Assembly (NCBI GenBank): GCA_016800925.1
Contig: JABCPU010000656.1
Span: 1 to 32,249, forward strand
DNA: 32,249 nt
Direction of reading: 5' to 3'
From: Suillus spraguei
Taxonomy: Eukaryota > Basidiomycota > Agaricomycetes > Boletales > Suillaceae
Shown: piece by piece, positions 10,066-20,380 of the stretch
How positions within the stretch are numbered: the first letter of the stretch is position 1
How the letters are laid out: each line of letters opens with the position of its first letter
Program-made: the position numbers and the translations under genes
Notes under the pieces: generated by a model
Told to the model about the DNA's origin: nothing
Database searches by the model: none
Seen by the model: only the letters and a program-made list of their open reading frames with translations

Positions 10066-10941
10066 GCTCCGTCTAGTCTGCTTCACTTGTAAGAACAAGA
10101 GTGTTCGACCCTAAAGGGGATGCCTATTAGTATGGTCAAGTTTGAGTCTAACTTATGTGCAAAACAAGTGTTGTGGTCAGCAGTAAGTTGCCGCGGTCAG
10201 CGATGATACCGCCAGAACTAGCATCATGTGTAGCGGTGCTACCGTGGTTGAGATATGATCAGTAACAGTTGCGTCGAGCGATAGTATCAGCGGTAGCGGT
10301 AAGGTTGCGAGTGGTGCAAGGAAACAGTAAAGAAAGCCGCGGTACTTTCAGCAGTAAAGCAGCAGTGCATGAGAAGTTCTGTCAAATTAACTGTCAAAAG
10401 TCCAGCGGTATGCCAGCGGTAATGGAGAACGAGCGTGATAGATTAATGAGCGATAAGGAAACTTTAAAGACTATGTCCACTACTGGGTAGATCCAGAGCT
10501 AGACAATAATCCTGACCTATAGTACGTGCAATGGTGTAAAATCAGGTGCTTCTATTGTGCGGGGTACGCAGTGCTTATATCCTAAATCATATGTACTCGG
10601 AATACTCTAGGCAAGATCAGTAGCACTGGAGTGTAGTAACTGTCATAAGTAATCATAGCGTGAGGTGCTGCAGCATGAGGCAACATGTATGTAATAAGGC
10701 TTGCTGTGGAATCAGTGATAATGAACAGAAAACAAATGACACACCAAATGGAGCTATGCAGACGTGGCAAGGACATGGACGGACATTGGTACGTGGAACG
10801 AGGTGCAGTAGTCGGTACAGTGTGCGGTAAGCGTGGGATGCCGCCGGTACTGCTAAAGGGGTAAGACGGTCATGGACAAGTGGTAACTCCTGTAGACATG
10901 AGACAAGTGTCAAAAGGTGGGGTTTTAAGCCCAGCGCCAAT
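10066..10941. repeat. Repeat D inserted in the Plavaka pseudogene
   Basis: The element starts GCTCCGTCTAGTCTGC, like 719, and includes the B-box-like GTTCGACCC; the rest is GCGGTA-rich non-coding sequence. It ends GCCCAGCGCCAAT. A 4-bp duplication ATGT flanks it (10062-10065 and 10942-10945). On either side the minus strand carries successive Plavaka blocks (SPSDHYSIAKYAW to the right, CRDVRDLCDLAIE to the left). At 876 bp it is long for a SINE. A non-autonomous element of unknown class is the safest description. The duplication is short and could be chance. Confidence 0.55.
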
Positions 10942-10945
10942 ATGT

Positions 10946-12444
10946 TCGTTACACCAAGCATACTTGGCAATGGAGTAGTGATCTGAGGGTGACATTTTCA
11001 TTTTGGCACACTGTGGTCTCCAGTTCTCTTGCTGTGCTGCACATACTGTGATGACCCTTTGAACAAGTCACTCTATTGCTTCCTGAGAAATCATGCTAGT
11101 AAGTGTTTGATCCTTCTTTTTGGGTGTGCGTGGATACTGGTGTTTCGCACAACAGTGCTCTAGTTCTCCCTGTGGACCATGGTAGAATAGATGGTATTCT
11201 ATAGTAATAATGGGATAATAGGGCACTTACCGGCTGTGTTGTATAGCTGTCTGTAGTACCCATTCATTGGATGGTATTTGGGTAGTCAGCGAGTGCATGG
11301 TATTTGTAGGTGTAGAGATTCAATGTCTTCACTTTAAGATTGGATGTAGACTTGCCTTTCCATGATTGGTTTCCAGATTGGCCTTGTTTTGAGGCTAATG
11401 CTGCCTCACAGTGTCCACAGGCAGCATACTCATGAGGAAGTTCCATGATATGATAATGTGCACAAGTAGTGCACCAAAACTTGCAGACTGACTGACTGAG
11501 GACAACAGTTGCTGAGTCAAAAAATGCAAGAGTGTCATCAGTATGCATACAAAATTTTGCATAGGTGTGCCATGTAGCAAGGTCAAAGAGGAGGTCAAGG
11601 ACAGTTTTGTTGTGATCAGGAGGAAGGAGTCCTTTGAATACTGGAATAGCACACTGGAAATTGATGGTACATCAATCACATCGTCAAATTCTGTTAGGAT
11701 TGATTCTCACCTGCAACAGGTCTTCGAAATCACAGGCCATGAGATGCTTCATCACAGAAGTGTTCGTGTGGAAACATTTGATTGTACCTCTGCTGAAAGT
11801 AGGAACCTGATGGTACCTGTAATACATATGTAGTTGTTTGTGTTAGTTGCTGCTGTGAAAAGGACTCATACCTTAGATTGAGTTCCTGAACTGCTGCCTC
11901 ACCCACAGCAGCAAGAATGCACATCAGGTGTGTGAAGATTAATTTCCACACACCCAGCTCAAACTCATGAAGGAGGTCAATAACAAACATTGAGAACAAA
12001 TTGAATAGGTATACAAGGAAGCATGTAGAGAACACATTCTATGATATAAAGTGATCAGATATGCACATATGATGCTAGCATAGATAAATTACTTACATGA
12101 GTAGGGACCAGTGATTTGTTTTGCAAAAGATCCTTGACATGCTTGCCAGTGATGCTGATACCATGCTTGAAAATAAGTTGTTGGGCTTTTTCTACTTTAT
12201 GATGATGTTGGTTGTTGTCAACCCACTGAGTTGTCTCACAATGCTCCATATCAAGCTTCATTCCCATCTTGGGAACATCTGCTTTCTTGACAAGGCAGCA
12301 TGGACAAGAACACTTGCCAAGAAACTTAATGCAAGTCAGCAGAATTCTGTAATAATAGACCAAACATGAGATACAAAGATTTAATACAAGATGACAAACT
12401 TACTTTCAGGATAGTCTGCAGAGTAAGTAAAGAAACAGGCGAAA
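10946..12444 (-). pseudogene. Plavaka-type transposase, central to C-terminal segment
   Basis: Reading leftward, the segment opens with FTYSADYPE, a 57-bp intron (12347-12403, GTAAGT..ACAG), then KFLGKCSCPCCLVKKADVP, a Cys-rich block typical of the family. DLLHEFELGVWK (about 11978-11943) is the strongest family signature. Further on are LHTD-type blocks (HTDDTLAFFD), KTLNLYTYKYHALADY, GELEHC and SPSDHYSIAKYAW. Stops occur where Arg is expected (for example TGA at 11264-11266, preceded by CAA, both expected to be Arg). The segment is bounded on the right by a solo LTR whose target duplication CGAAA overlaps its edge. The enzyme would be a DDE-type transposase of the CACTA-like group; this copy is dead. 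Confidence 0.75.
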
Positions 12445-12860
12445 TGTTACGACCATGCAAAACTGGAGATTAGTAAGAAGTCCTGGTCTTACATGGGGTT
12501 GTACCAGAGGGTTGTAAAGTCAAAGGGGCTTGGCCTCAGCTTGTACGCTGTGCCCCTTACCCGAGTATGTGCCCTTAATTTCGGATGAAGTCCAAGGGAG
12601 AGTTCTAGTGAAGTCCAGATGGAGGGTCCGGACGAACTCTAAGGCAGGATAGCTCGACAGAGCTCCAATGGACTTCCGGATGAGCGCGGGAATGCGCCAG
12701 AACTATTTCCAGAAGGTAGGGAGTAATGGTAACACTACTGGAACAAGCTCCAAGTAGAACGGATGAAGGATGGACCACTGGACAAAGTCCAGGGCAGGAT
12801 AGGAGCAGAGCTCTAGAGGAAAAGATGATCCATAGATGTCAGAGGATAGGATAGGATGGA

Positions 12861-13122
12861 TCCGGAGGAGTGGAGGAGCGGAGGAGTGGAGGAGCGGAGG
12901 AGCGGAGGAGCGGAGGAGCGGAGGAGCGGAGGAGCGGAGGAGCGGAGGAGCGGAGGAGCGGAGGAGCGGAGGAGCGGAGGAGCGGAGGAGCGGAGGAGCG
13001 GAGGAGCGGAGGAGCGGAGGAGCGGAGGAGCAGGCGGAGGAGCGGAGGAGCGGAGGAGCGGAGGAGCGGAGGAGCGGAGGAGCGGAGGAGCGGAGGAGCG
13101 GAGGAGAGGAGCAGAGGAGCGG
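12861..13122. repeat. 8-bp minisatellite GGAGCGGA, about 33 units
   Basis: The array is a near-perfect tandem GAGGAGCG/GGAGCGGA with edge variants (GGAGTGGA at the left, GGAGAGGA and GCAGAGGA at the right) and one interruption near 13030 (GCAGGCGGAGG). Because 8 is not a multiple of 3, every frame reads the same EERRSGGA-like peptide, which explains the long overlapping ORFs here. These ORFs are not considered genes. Confidence 0.95.
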
Positions 13123-13742
13123 ATGATCAGATGAGCATAGCTCTGTGGATCTTAGAGGAAGTGTTGGCTACTAGAGAGGAGTAGGTCCGGATATGGTGTA
13201 GAGATAGTATAGACTACTCCGGACAAGGTCTGGAATATAAACAGACAGTATAAGACTACCAAAGGTAGAGTTGGAGGTGAAACAGATGATAGACGGAGAT
13301 GGACGAAGTCCAAAAAGATTATAGGACATAGGATCAAAGCTCCGGCCTAGGGAGTGATCCCATAGGCCTGAGTCGGAAGCTTACAAGAGCCAGAGCCCAA
13401 GTGCAAGAACAGAAACGGAGTTATATAGACATGATAACAGGATACAGAGTAATCAAAGGAATATACAGAAGTAGGAACAATGAATCAGACTAAGGTCTGC
13501 AGGAGTTGTACTACAAGTTTATATACTGTAGGAGCATGCCGGAGGGTAAGTAAGGATAGTCTGAGGCTATGTTTGAGGCATTGCGGAACACAAGGCTATC
13601 AACTCGGAAATAAGACTTGTACGAAATATCTTATCAAGACGGAAGTCAAGATATCCGAAAGCCAGAGGTGCAGAGATAACCGAAAGCCGGACACAGGTAT
13701 TAACCTAAAAGGAGTAACGCGCAGGTGCGTGGGAATAGTTTC

Positions 13743-13895
13743 GGATATGAGCATGGATTGGATATGTACATGGATTGGATATGGACATGGATTGGATATG
13801 GACATGGATCGGATATGGATATGGATCGGGTATGGACATGGATTGGATATGGACATGGATTGGATATGGACATGGATTGGATATGGACACGGATC
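13743..13895. repeat. 17-bp tandem repeat, nine units
   Basis: Nine consecutive 17-bp units of the form GGATATGGACATGGATT, varying mainly at C/T in the last base and at positions 8-11. The array lies near the inferred 5' end of the minus-oriented LTR B1. The + strand ORF (13480-14109) rich in GYGHGLDMDMDW-type peptide is a translation of this array and is not taken as a gene. Confidence 0.9.
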
Positions 13896-14053
13896 GGATG
13901 GGTGGATCAGATCGGATGGATGGACTGAGTCGGATATGGATTGGAGTGGATGGGTGGATTGGATATGTGAGCTGGATTGGATGGGTGGACTAGGATGTAT
14001 GGATTGGGTGTCCAGATGTCCATGGATCAGACCTGAATGTACAGTATATGACA

Positions 14054-14338
14054 CGAAAACATGTTGTGTGACCCCATCCCTGCATCAAATCACAATGCCA
14101 TTCTTGTAGCCATCCATAAACTTTTAATCAAGCAGAAGTGCCCAGATAGCTTGCATGAGCTCCTGCTTACAGTGAGTATAGACATCACTTGACAATGCCT
14201 CACCAAAAAAATGGCTATAACATTCTCATCAGGAAGCTTAATATATCACAATGAGTAATTTCAAAGAATAATCACACAAAAAGTGAAAGTGATTTACATT
14301 TGGAAGCACATGATGGCATGCACACATTGTTGGCTTGC
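14054..14338 (-). pseudogene. Plavaka-type transposase, short central segment between two solo LTRs
   Basis: This 285-bp island reads on the minus strand PTMCACHHVLP, a probable intron, then HCKQELMQAIWALLLD, KFMDGYKNGIVI and CRDGVTQHVF. These are successive blocks of the same transposase whose earlier part lies at 15107-15984 and whose later part begins at 12444. Two in-frame stops are present: TAA after ALLLD and TGA at 14085-14087 where Arg is expected. Both flanks are exact target duplications of LTR insertions (CGAAA at the left, CTTGC at the right). Confidence 0.75.
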
Positions 14339-15106
14339 TGTTAAGACCGTACTCAAAGGGTGAAAGATCTGAAGGGTTTTGGCCTCAGTTCATGCACTGT
14401 GCCCCTTTCCCAAGTAATGCCCCTTATTTCAGAGGGTAGGTATACGTCCAAAGATCTGGAAGGAGTTGCATGATGGATCCGGATGTCCAAAGGTATCAGA
14501 TATGATATGTCTGAAGGTTATCTGGAGCGTAGAGATGGAACAAGGATTAAGGCTAGCTTCAGAATGAGTTCCTAACTAGAAACTAACAGAGGTAGACTAT
14601 CCGAAGATAGAGTCGGAGATATAGACTAAAGGAATTAATCCCAAGTCTCGGAAGATGACTAGAGCGGAAAGTAACTCAAGTCTGGAGGAAACAGAATGAG
14701 CAGAATCTAAGATGATATTCAAACTAAGGTTCTACAGAGATCTACAAGTGGTTTATATACTGTAAGTAACTAGCATGGATAATCAAGAAGTCTGGGACTG
14801 AGGGCTATGTACGAAGTATAACAGAAGTCTATTAGTTAATGCACAGTGGATCAGTAAGCACGAGTTGGAAATAAAACACAGGTAATGGATCAATAAGCAG
14901 GATGAAAATATACACAGCTGGAATACCAGAAACAGGAGGGATGCCGAAAGGAGATAGACGCAGATATACACAGGGGAGTTAAGGTGCGAGAAGTGAGCAT
15001 ATTCAGATGGGTGGTCCGGACAGGATCTGTGGACCGGATGGATATGGAATTGATCGGATCAGATCAGATATGGTCGGATCTGAGATTAGAAGTATGGTAT
15101 ATGATA
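14339..15106 (-). mobile_element. Family-A solo LTR, inverted
   Basis: The 768-bp unit is the reverse complement of the LTRs at 2999 and 27461. It begins TGTTAAGACC on the + strand and ends GGTATATGATA, lacking the last three bases (ACA) expected from the copy at 27461. A perfect 5-bp duplication CTTGC flanks it (14334-14338 and 15107-15111). It contains the TATATAAA box at 14752-14759 on the minus strand. With no internal domain it is a solo LTR. It interrupts the Plavaka frame between NQSKYTQGK and PTMCACHH, which are adjacent in the family. Confidence 0.9.
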
Positions 15107-15984
15107 CTTGCCTTGTGTATACTTAGACTGGTTTCTGAAAAATAGATAGAAGGACCAGAGAGATGTGTTTCCAAAACTGGCAAGATGTGTGGCGTCAGAC
15201 CACATCATCAGTGAGGCCACAACTTACTCAAGATTGTCATCCAGATCTCGGGGGAGTGTGTTAATTTCCTTGTAGGCTTCCAGAAAGGTGGATGAGGAAT
15301 ATGCCTCACTATAAACCTTTACAGTGCGGCCTTCAGAAATCTCCCATTGCTGATGGAAAGGCATTGAATGAAAGGTGGAGATGATTCTGTCCTCAAAGAC
15401 CGACTTGATGATGTAAGTGATGCAGTGGTGATAAATGCCTGAGATCTCCATTTCTGGAGCTGCTTCTTCCAATGCAAACTTGACCTTTCTTTCGGTAAGT
15501 GAATGTTGACAGAAGAGCAGCACCAGCCATTCTCCACATGGAACAGATTAGATCTATCCTTGAGATAGTCTTGGATAAGCCTCTTCTCATGCACATTGTC
15601 ATAGACTTGTGCATCTTCCCTCCTGTACTCATCGTCATCAAGAAAATCCCTTGCAAGGTGTTTCATTTCAGTGTTTGACTTGGAGTTTGATCCAGAGTAC
15701 TGCCAGCAAAAGAGAAGGTCTGCTGTTGGGCTACTGAATGCGGAGAACAGCTCTTTAGGCCGGATATCTGGTGAGGGAAGTCCAGGAACAATTTGCAATC
15801 TCTCCAAATGGGGATTGATCCGGGTATTAAAGGTTAGGGCATCAGTGATTGCATCAAGCCCTTTATTGCCACTTGGGATTAGAGTGGGGCATTGTGCATA
15901 GATGCAGAACAGTCCTACCGCATCAGGTGCTGTCTGGTAGGGGACAAGTATGGGCTGGTGGTTGGGGGATTGTTGATGACTTGG
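15107..15984 (-). pseudogene. Plavaka-type transposase, N-terminal half
   Basis: Minus-strand blocks in order: YQTAPDAVGLFCIY, LLFCWQYSGSNSKSNTEM (the family's conserved YSGS..KS region), ENGWCCSSVNIHLPKE, then after a frame change near 15490, MEISGIYHHCITYIIKSVFE, WEISEGRTVKVYSEAYSSS and LPRDLDDNLE. A TAA at 15224-15226 interrupts, after which VVASLMMWSDATHLASFGN and LFFRNQSKYTQGK continue to the LTR. An ORF running to an ATG at 16008 takes its first residues from repeat F, so that ATG is not the gene's real start. The true N terminus is displaced; a candidate lies at 24061-24638. Confidence 0.8.
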
Positions 15985-16445
15985 TGTCATACATGGTATG
16001 AGATTCATACCAAGCTAATATATAAGAAGGAGTGATAGGAAAGATCTAACAGTGCATACTATATCTCTAAGTTGTCCTATATTTTGCTCACATATATTTT
16101 GTTCACACTTTTGATTGTCTTTTATATTTTGTTACTTTGATTTAGTTCCTTCATATTCTATCCCCTTTTATTTTATTCCAGAACTTTCTATTCTCAAATT
16201 TGATGTCTTATAAGACTTTCAGACTTGACTCATCATGTTTTGTCATGATTTATCATGCTTTGTAAGATCTTTGTAAGATTTGAACTTTATTTGTAATGAA
16301 CTTGGTAAAAAAGGATGAGTAAGCTCACCCAAAAGGCTTGGTTTGTCAGCTTTTGCATGACCAATTCCTGAGATGACTCAACAGCCTTTTGTCATGCTTT
16401 GTAAGAATTCACTGTATTTATAATAGTGGGAATCAATATAGTTTT
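15985..16445 (+). repeat. LTR-like repeat F, copy 2 (5' part)
   Basis: It starts TGTCATACATGGTATGAGATT and carries GACTCATCATGTTTTGTCAT and CAAAAGGCTTGGTTTGT in the same order as the reverse complement of 3779-4432. Similarity fades around 16440, just before the proposed left end of the PIF/Harbinger element. It sits directly upstream of, and cuts, the Plavaka N-terminal half. Confidence 0.55.
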
Positions 16446-16505
16446 CTAAACTCGCTAAAGCGCTCGGTAAAGTTCAGTAAAATCGGCTAATCTATCTAGC
16501 CAACG

Positions 16506-18570
16506 ATGGAGTCGGCCGGCATTGGGTATTGGAGTCTGAATACCAATGCCTGCTGCTCGCCAACATGTACTCCATTCTGCAAGACTACGAGCAAACCCTG
16601 GGACTGTCTAAAGGCGATGGAGCCGCCCTACCATATGTCTGCATCCCATGGAAGAGGGAATTCTCGAGGACGTGGGTCCAATTCCCCTCACATACTAGCC
16701 CCTAGGTCCGCCACATCCAAGATCATTGTCCATTGGACTAGAGCCTCCGATTTCCATCGCACTGACACTCTTGTGCGGCACCTCGTCACTCATCCATCCA
16801 ATGCCTGTGTACTATTCTATGAAGGTAAAAAAACCGCAGCTCATACTAATGAGGAGCGCCCTTCTGGAAAGGACAAGGGGGAAATCTATCGAGTCATAGT
16901 GAGACTGATATTTGAGAACGACTCAGAGCATTCGGTGGCATATGCTGAGGAGTCAAAGAAATTTGATGTAGCAGTGGGCAACCGAATTACTTCATAAGTG
17001 TTTGAATCGTTCACCATTGTAGCTACTAATTTAATTTTTAAAGGCCTTAAAAATTGTTCAAGGAGCAACTAAGCAAGTTCAACAAGACTGGTGCTGGCGT
17101 CACTCCACTTGATGAAAATGCGGCAGCCAACCTACATAGTAAGTGTTTTTTTGCCGTTGCTTTTTATTTTATTCATTGAACTTTCAGAGCAAGTGCTAGC
17201 TGAATTCCCATGGTACGACCAGCTTCATCCTTTCCTCTTCTCCAATCCCACCTTCGGCACTAAAATATTTATGTCCCAACCGGGAGTTGATCATGCTGCT
17301 TATTTCTACACCCTGGTCCGTCCACATGGGAGGGCCAATACCTCTGCCCGCCAAGATACTGTGACCATAGGCTCCTTCCCCCAACCGTCAGCTCCAGCCT
17401 GAGGGGGAGTCCCTCCTTTCCAGGCCTGCAACATCTTCAGCTGAGCAAGACTCCTGATGAGCGGTTCTCATCAGCAGTAGCAACCACAGCCATCCACTCC
17501 TGATCCATTCCAGTAAGTACTGCAAGTCCCTTCTCACTCTCACTCTTACACACAACCACAGCCATCCACTTCTGATCCGTTCCCAATGCCACAAGTCCCT
17601 TCTCACTCTCACTCTCACACATAATTGCAGCCACACCATCCCTCCCTTCACACCATCCTGACCCTCCTTACTAGCTGGTGCTGACATCAACGATCCAGAT
17701 GGTGACCTTTATAATGATCCTGATGCCGATGCTGACAACAATGACCAAGGCCCTCTCTTTACCTCCCTTGGAAATGTGCTGGATACATTGGAGGGGATGT
17801 CAATATGTATGACAGCGACAGCGGGATGGAGTTCAACTCCTCCCATCATCGTGTCATCAGTCTTGATAGTCCCCTCAAAGTGGTGGGACACAAGCGCCAG
17901 TATGCTATGTCACCGTCACCTCCTCCATCTGAATGAAACTCATTTGTTCTCCCCTGGAAACAACAGATGCCTGCACACCACAGTCATGCAGCATTTGGCA
18001 CCTCTGGCACTGTCTCGTCTCATGGCCAAGCACTGCTCAGACCTTCCTCATTCGCCTCATCTTCAGGAATATCATGCAGCCTCTCTACTCCCTCGTCGAC
18101 GCCATCCTCATCACCCTACCCACCATCTGACTATTGCATTGCACTGACAGGATCGCAGACTTCACTTTCCGCCAAGCCACAGAGCTCCATGAGCTCGAGG
18201 AAGAAGAGAACATTGGCGGCGGATGTGCAGGAATGCATCACCATGGTGAACGATGACATTCAGAGCATGCGAAGCAACATGTCTGAGCGCCAACAATTGA
18301 AGAACGAGCGCTATGCCATCAAGATGGACTATCAGATGAAGAAGAAGGAATTCTAGTGGCGCCGCGAGTCCCACTCACATGAGGTCCTGCTTCTTGTCTA
18401 CCATGCACCTCCATGAGCAGGAGGTGAAGAATAAGGAGATCCTTCGCCTCCAGGCTGCAGCTGCTCTGCAGGACAAGGAGGCTGAGACCTGGCATCTCAA
18501 GATCCAATATGAGACTATGATGTGGTGTGGGTGGGAGTGTTGCTGGTGCCTCGTCCTGTCATCAGGCTGA
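16506..18570 (+). pseudogene. Myb/SANT-like protein of the PIF/Harbinger element
   Basis: The domain opens with a trihelix/Myb-like block: TRASDFHRTDTLVRHLVTHP, LFYEGKKTAAHTNEERPSGK, then VRLIFENDSEHSVAYAEESK and FDVAVGNRI (about 16730-16990). After a probable intron come NKTGAGVTPLDENAAANLH, a 49-bp intron (17139-17187, GTAAGT..TCAG) and QVLAEFPWYDQLHPF with QPGVDHAA. The remainder (about 17400-18570) is low-complexity Ser/Pro-rich with a charged C-terminal helix (ERQQLKNERYAIKMDYQMKK, around 18290-18350) and LKIQYE near the end. In known elements this partner binds the transposon ends and helps the transposase. Stops at 16995, 17400 and 18354 and frame changes make it a pseudogene. Confidence 0.65.
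17481..17620 (+). repeat. Two-copy 71-bp tandem duplication
   Basis: CAACCACAGCCATCCACT starts at 17481 and again at 17552, each copy ending in CAAGTCCCTTCTCACTCTCA-like sequence. It lies in the low-complexity part of the Myb-like gene. Confidence 0.8.
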
Positions 18571-18731
18571 TTTTATGTCGCATATTTTTGTCCTTGTTGT
18601 CATGTCAATTTTAGCATCTCATAGTTACTTTGCTGCTTGATTCTGATATATACATTTTACATACATCTCTTGAATCTCTTGTAGTAGTACATATACCTTC
18701 TGATTGCCAATGTAGTTCTGGTTTTTTCAAG

Positions 18732-19284
18732 CTACCCTTCCCTATGTTCAGCTCTTGAGTAAGGACTGTCAAACAGTTGATCCATCATCCTCAAACGAGA
18801 AGCTTGCCCTGGAGTACCCTCATATGATCTATCACCTACAACTTCATCTCCATCAGGCTCTTCAATCTCTTGAGCTGCAAATTCCCTGGCCTCCCTTTCA
18901 GCCCACCTCTGAGAATAGGAGAATTTTGGATTCTGCTTGTGATGGTGAGCTTCAAATCTGATGATCATGTTGTGCAAGATGATGCAGCGCATAATCCAAT
19001 GGACAGCTATCTGAAGCTCTCTTTCTGTGTGAATATTAATATTGAGACGAAGCTCTTGGAGGGATTGGAACTGGCCCTTAAGAGTAGCAAATGCATGCTC
19101 AACACATACACGAACCTGAATAAAAATAAAAATAAAAATCAGCAACCTATCAGAATAAATAAATACAATCAACTCACTGTAGAAAGATGATAATTAAATG
19201 TCTTTTGATCCTTTGTCAGCCTTCCATTGTGGGGCTTCTTGAAAGGGACTATGCACCACTTCTCAAGTGGGTATGCACTGTCAG
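18732..19284 (-). pseudogene. PIF/Harbinger DDE transposase, C-terminal segment
   Basis: From the LTR edge leftward the minus strand reads SAYPLEKWCIVPFKKPHNGR and TFNYHLST, then a clean 62-bp intron (19116-19177, GTGAGT..TCAG) into VRVCVEHAFATLKGQFQSL; the Glu of VEHAF (codon at 19098-19100) is the third catalytic residue of DDE_Tnp_4 nucleases. The protein continues through RCIILHNMIIRFEA to an acidic tail and a stop at 18732. This segment has no internal stop after splicing. The upstream part is at 21251-22273, beyond the inserted LTR. Confidence 0.8.
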
Positions 19285-19732
19285 TGTTACGACCATGCAA
19301 AACCGGAGATTAGTAAGAAGTCCTGGTCTTACATGGGGTTGTACCAGAGGGTTGTAAGTCAAAGGGGCTTGGCCTCAGCTTGTACGCTGTGCCCCTTACC
19401 CGAGTATGTGCCCTTAATTTCGGATGAAGTCCAAGGGAGAGTTCTGGTGAAGTCCGGATGGAGGGTCCGGACAAACTCTAAGGCAGGATAGCTCAATAGA
19501 GCTCCAATGGACTTCCGGATGAGCACGGGAATGCGCCGGAACTATTTCCGGAAGGTAGGGAGTAATGGTAACACTACTGGAACAAGCTCCAAGTAGAACT
19601 GATGAAGATGGACCGCTGGACAAAGTCCAGGGCAGGATAGGAGCAGAGCTCCGGAGGGAAAGATGATCCATAGATGTCAGAGGATAGGATAGGATGGATC
19701 CGGAGGACTAGGGGTCCGAAGGTCCGGAGCTC

Positions 19733-20380
19733 AGAGGAGCGAGGAGCGGAGGAGCGGAGGAGCGGAGGAGCGGAGGAGCGGAGGAGCGGAGGAGCGGAGG
19801 AGCGGAGGAGCGGAGAGCGGAGGAGCGGAGGAGCGGAGGAGCGGAGGAGCGGAGGAGCGGAGAGCGGAGGAGCGGAGGAGCGGAGGAGCGGAGGAGCGGA
19901 GGAGCGGAGGAGCGGAGAGCGGAGGAGCGGAGGAGCGGAGGAGCGGAGGAGCGGAGGAGCGGAGGAGCGGAGGAGCGGAGGAGCGGAGGAGCGGAGGAGC
20001 GGAGGAGCGAGGAGCGGAGGAGCGGAGGAGCGGAGGAGCGGAGGAGCGGAGGAGCGGAGGAGCGGAGGAGCGGAGGAGCGGAGGAGCGGAGGAGCGGAGG
20101 AGCGGAGGAGGAGCGGAGGAGCGGAGGAGCGGAGGAGCGGAGGAGCGGAGGAGCGGAGGAGCGGAGGAGCGGAGGAGCGGAGGAGCGGAGGAGCGGAGGA
20201 GCGGAGGAGCGGAGGAGCGGAGGAGCGGAGGAGCGAGGAGCGAGGAGCGGAGGAGCAGAGGAGCGGAGGAGCGGAGGAGCGGAGGAGCGGAGGAGCGGAG
20301 GAGCGGAGGAGCGGAGGAGCGGAGGAGCGAGGAGCGGAGGAGCGAGGAGCAGAGGAGCAGAGGAGCGGAGGAGCGGAGAG
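19733..20380. repeat. 8-bp minisatellite GGAGCGGA, about 80 units
   Basis: Same unit as in B1 but about 2.5 times as long. Scattered irregular units (GGAGAGCG, GAGGAGCGAGGAGC, GGAGCAGA) divide it into blocks, with variants clustered towards the right end. The long EERRSGGA and PPLLRSSA ORFs on the two strands are products of the array and not genes. Confidence 0.95.

Larger units (their letters stand above)
12445..14053 (-). mobile_element. Family-B solo LTR (B1)
   Basis: The 1609-bp unit has + strand ends TGTTACGACC..TATATGACA and is flanked by a perfect 5-bp duplication CGAAA (12440-12444 and 14054-14058). There is no internal retrotransposon domain, so it is a solo LTR. Its transcription sense is inferred to be minus: read that way it carries a TATATAAA box (13518-13525) and the same 3' block as family-A LTRs (GGGGCACAG.., CTGAGGCCAA..). 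It contains an 8-bp minisatellite (12861-13122) and a 17-bp repeat array (13743-13895). It interrupts the Plavaka pseudogene between the blocks DGVTQHVF and FTYSADYPE. Confidence 0.9.

Noticed and set aside
12861..13122. CRISPR-like array
   Set aside because: The units are contiguous 8-mers without spacers, and the genome is eukaryotic.
12836..13184. Three overlapping + ORFs of EERRSGGA repeats
   Set aside because: Every frame is open because the 8-bp unit lacks stops; they are explained by the minisatellite in LTR B1.
13480..14109. 209-codon + ORF rich in GYGHGLDMDMDW
   Set aside because: Its body is the 17-bp array of LTR B1, and it runs across the LTR boundary into the Plavaka pseudogene antisense.
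15671..15901. + ORF of 76 codons
   Set aside because: Antisense to the conserved Plavaka N-terminal half.
16009..16450. Repeat F copies 2 and 3 as two halves of one LTR split by the Harbinger element
   Set aside because: Both contain the same middle blocks (GGCTTGGTTTGT-like and the segment before the TATA word), so they overlap rather than complement.
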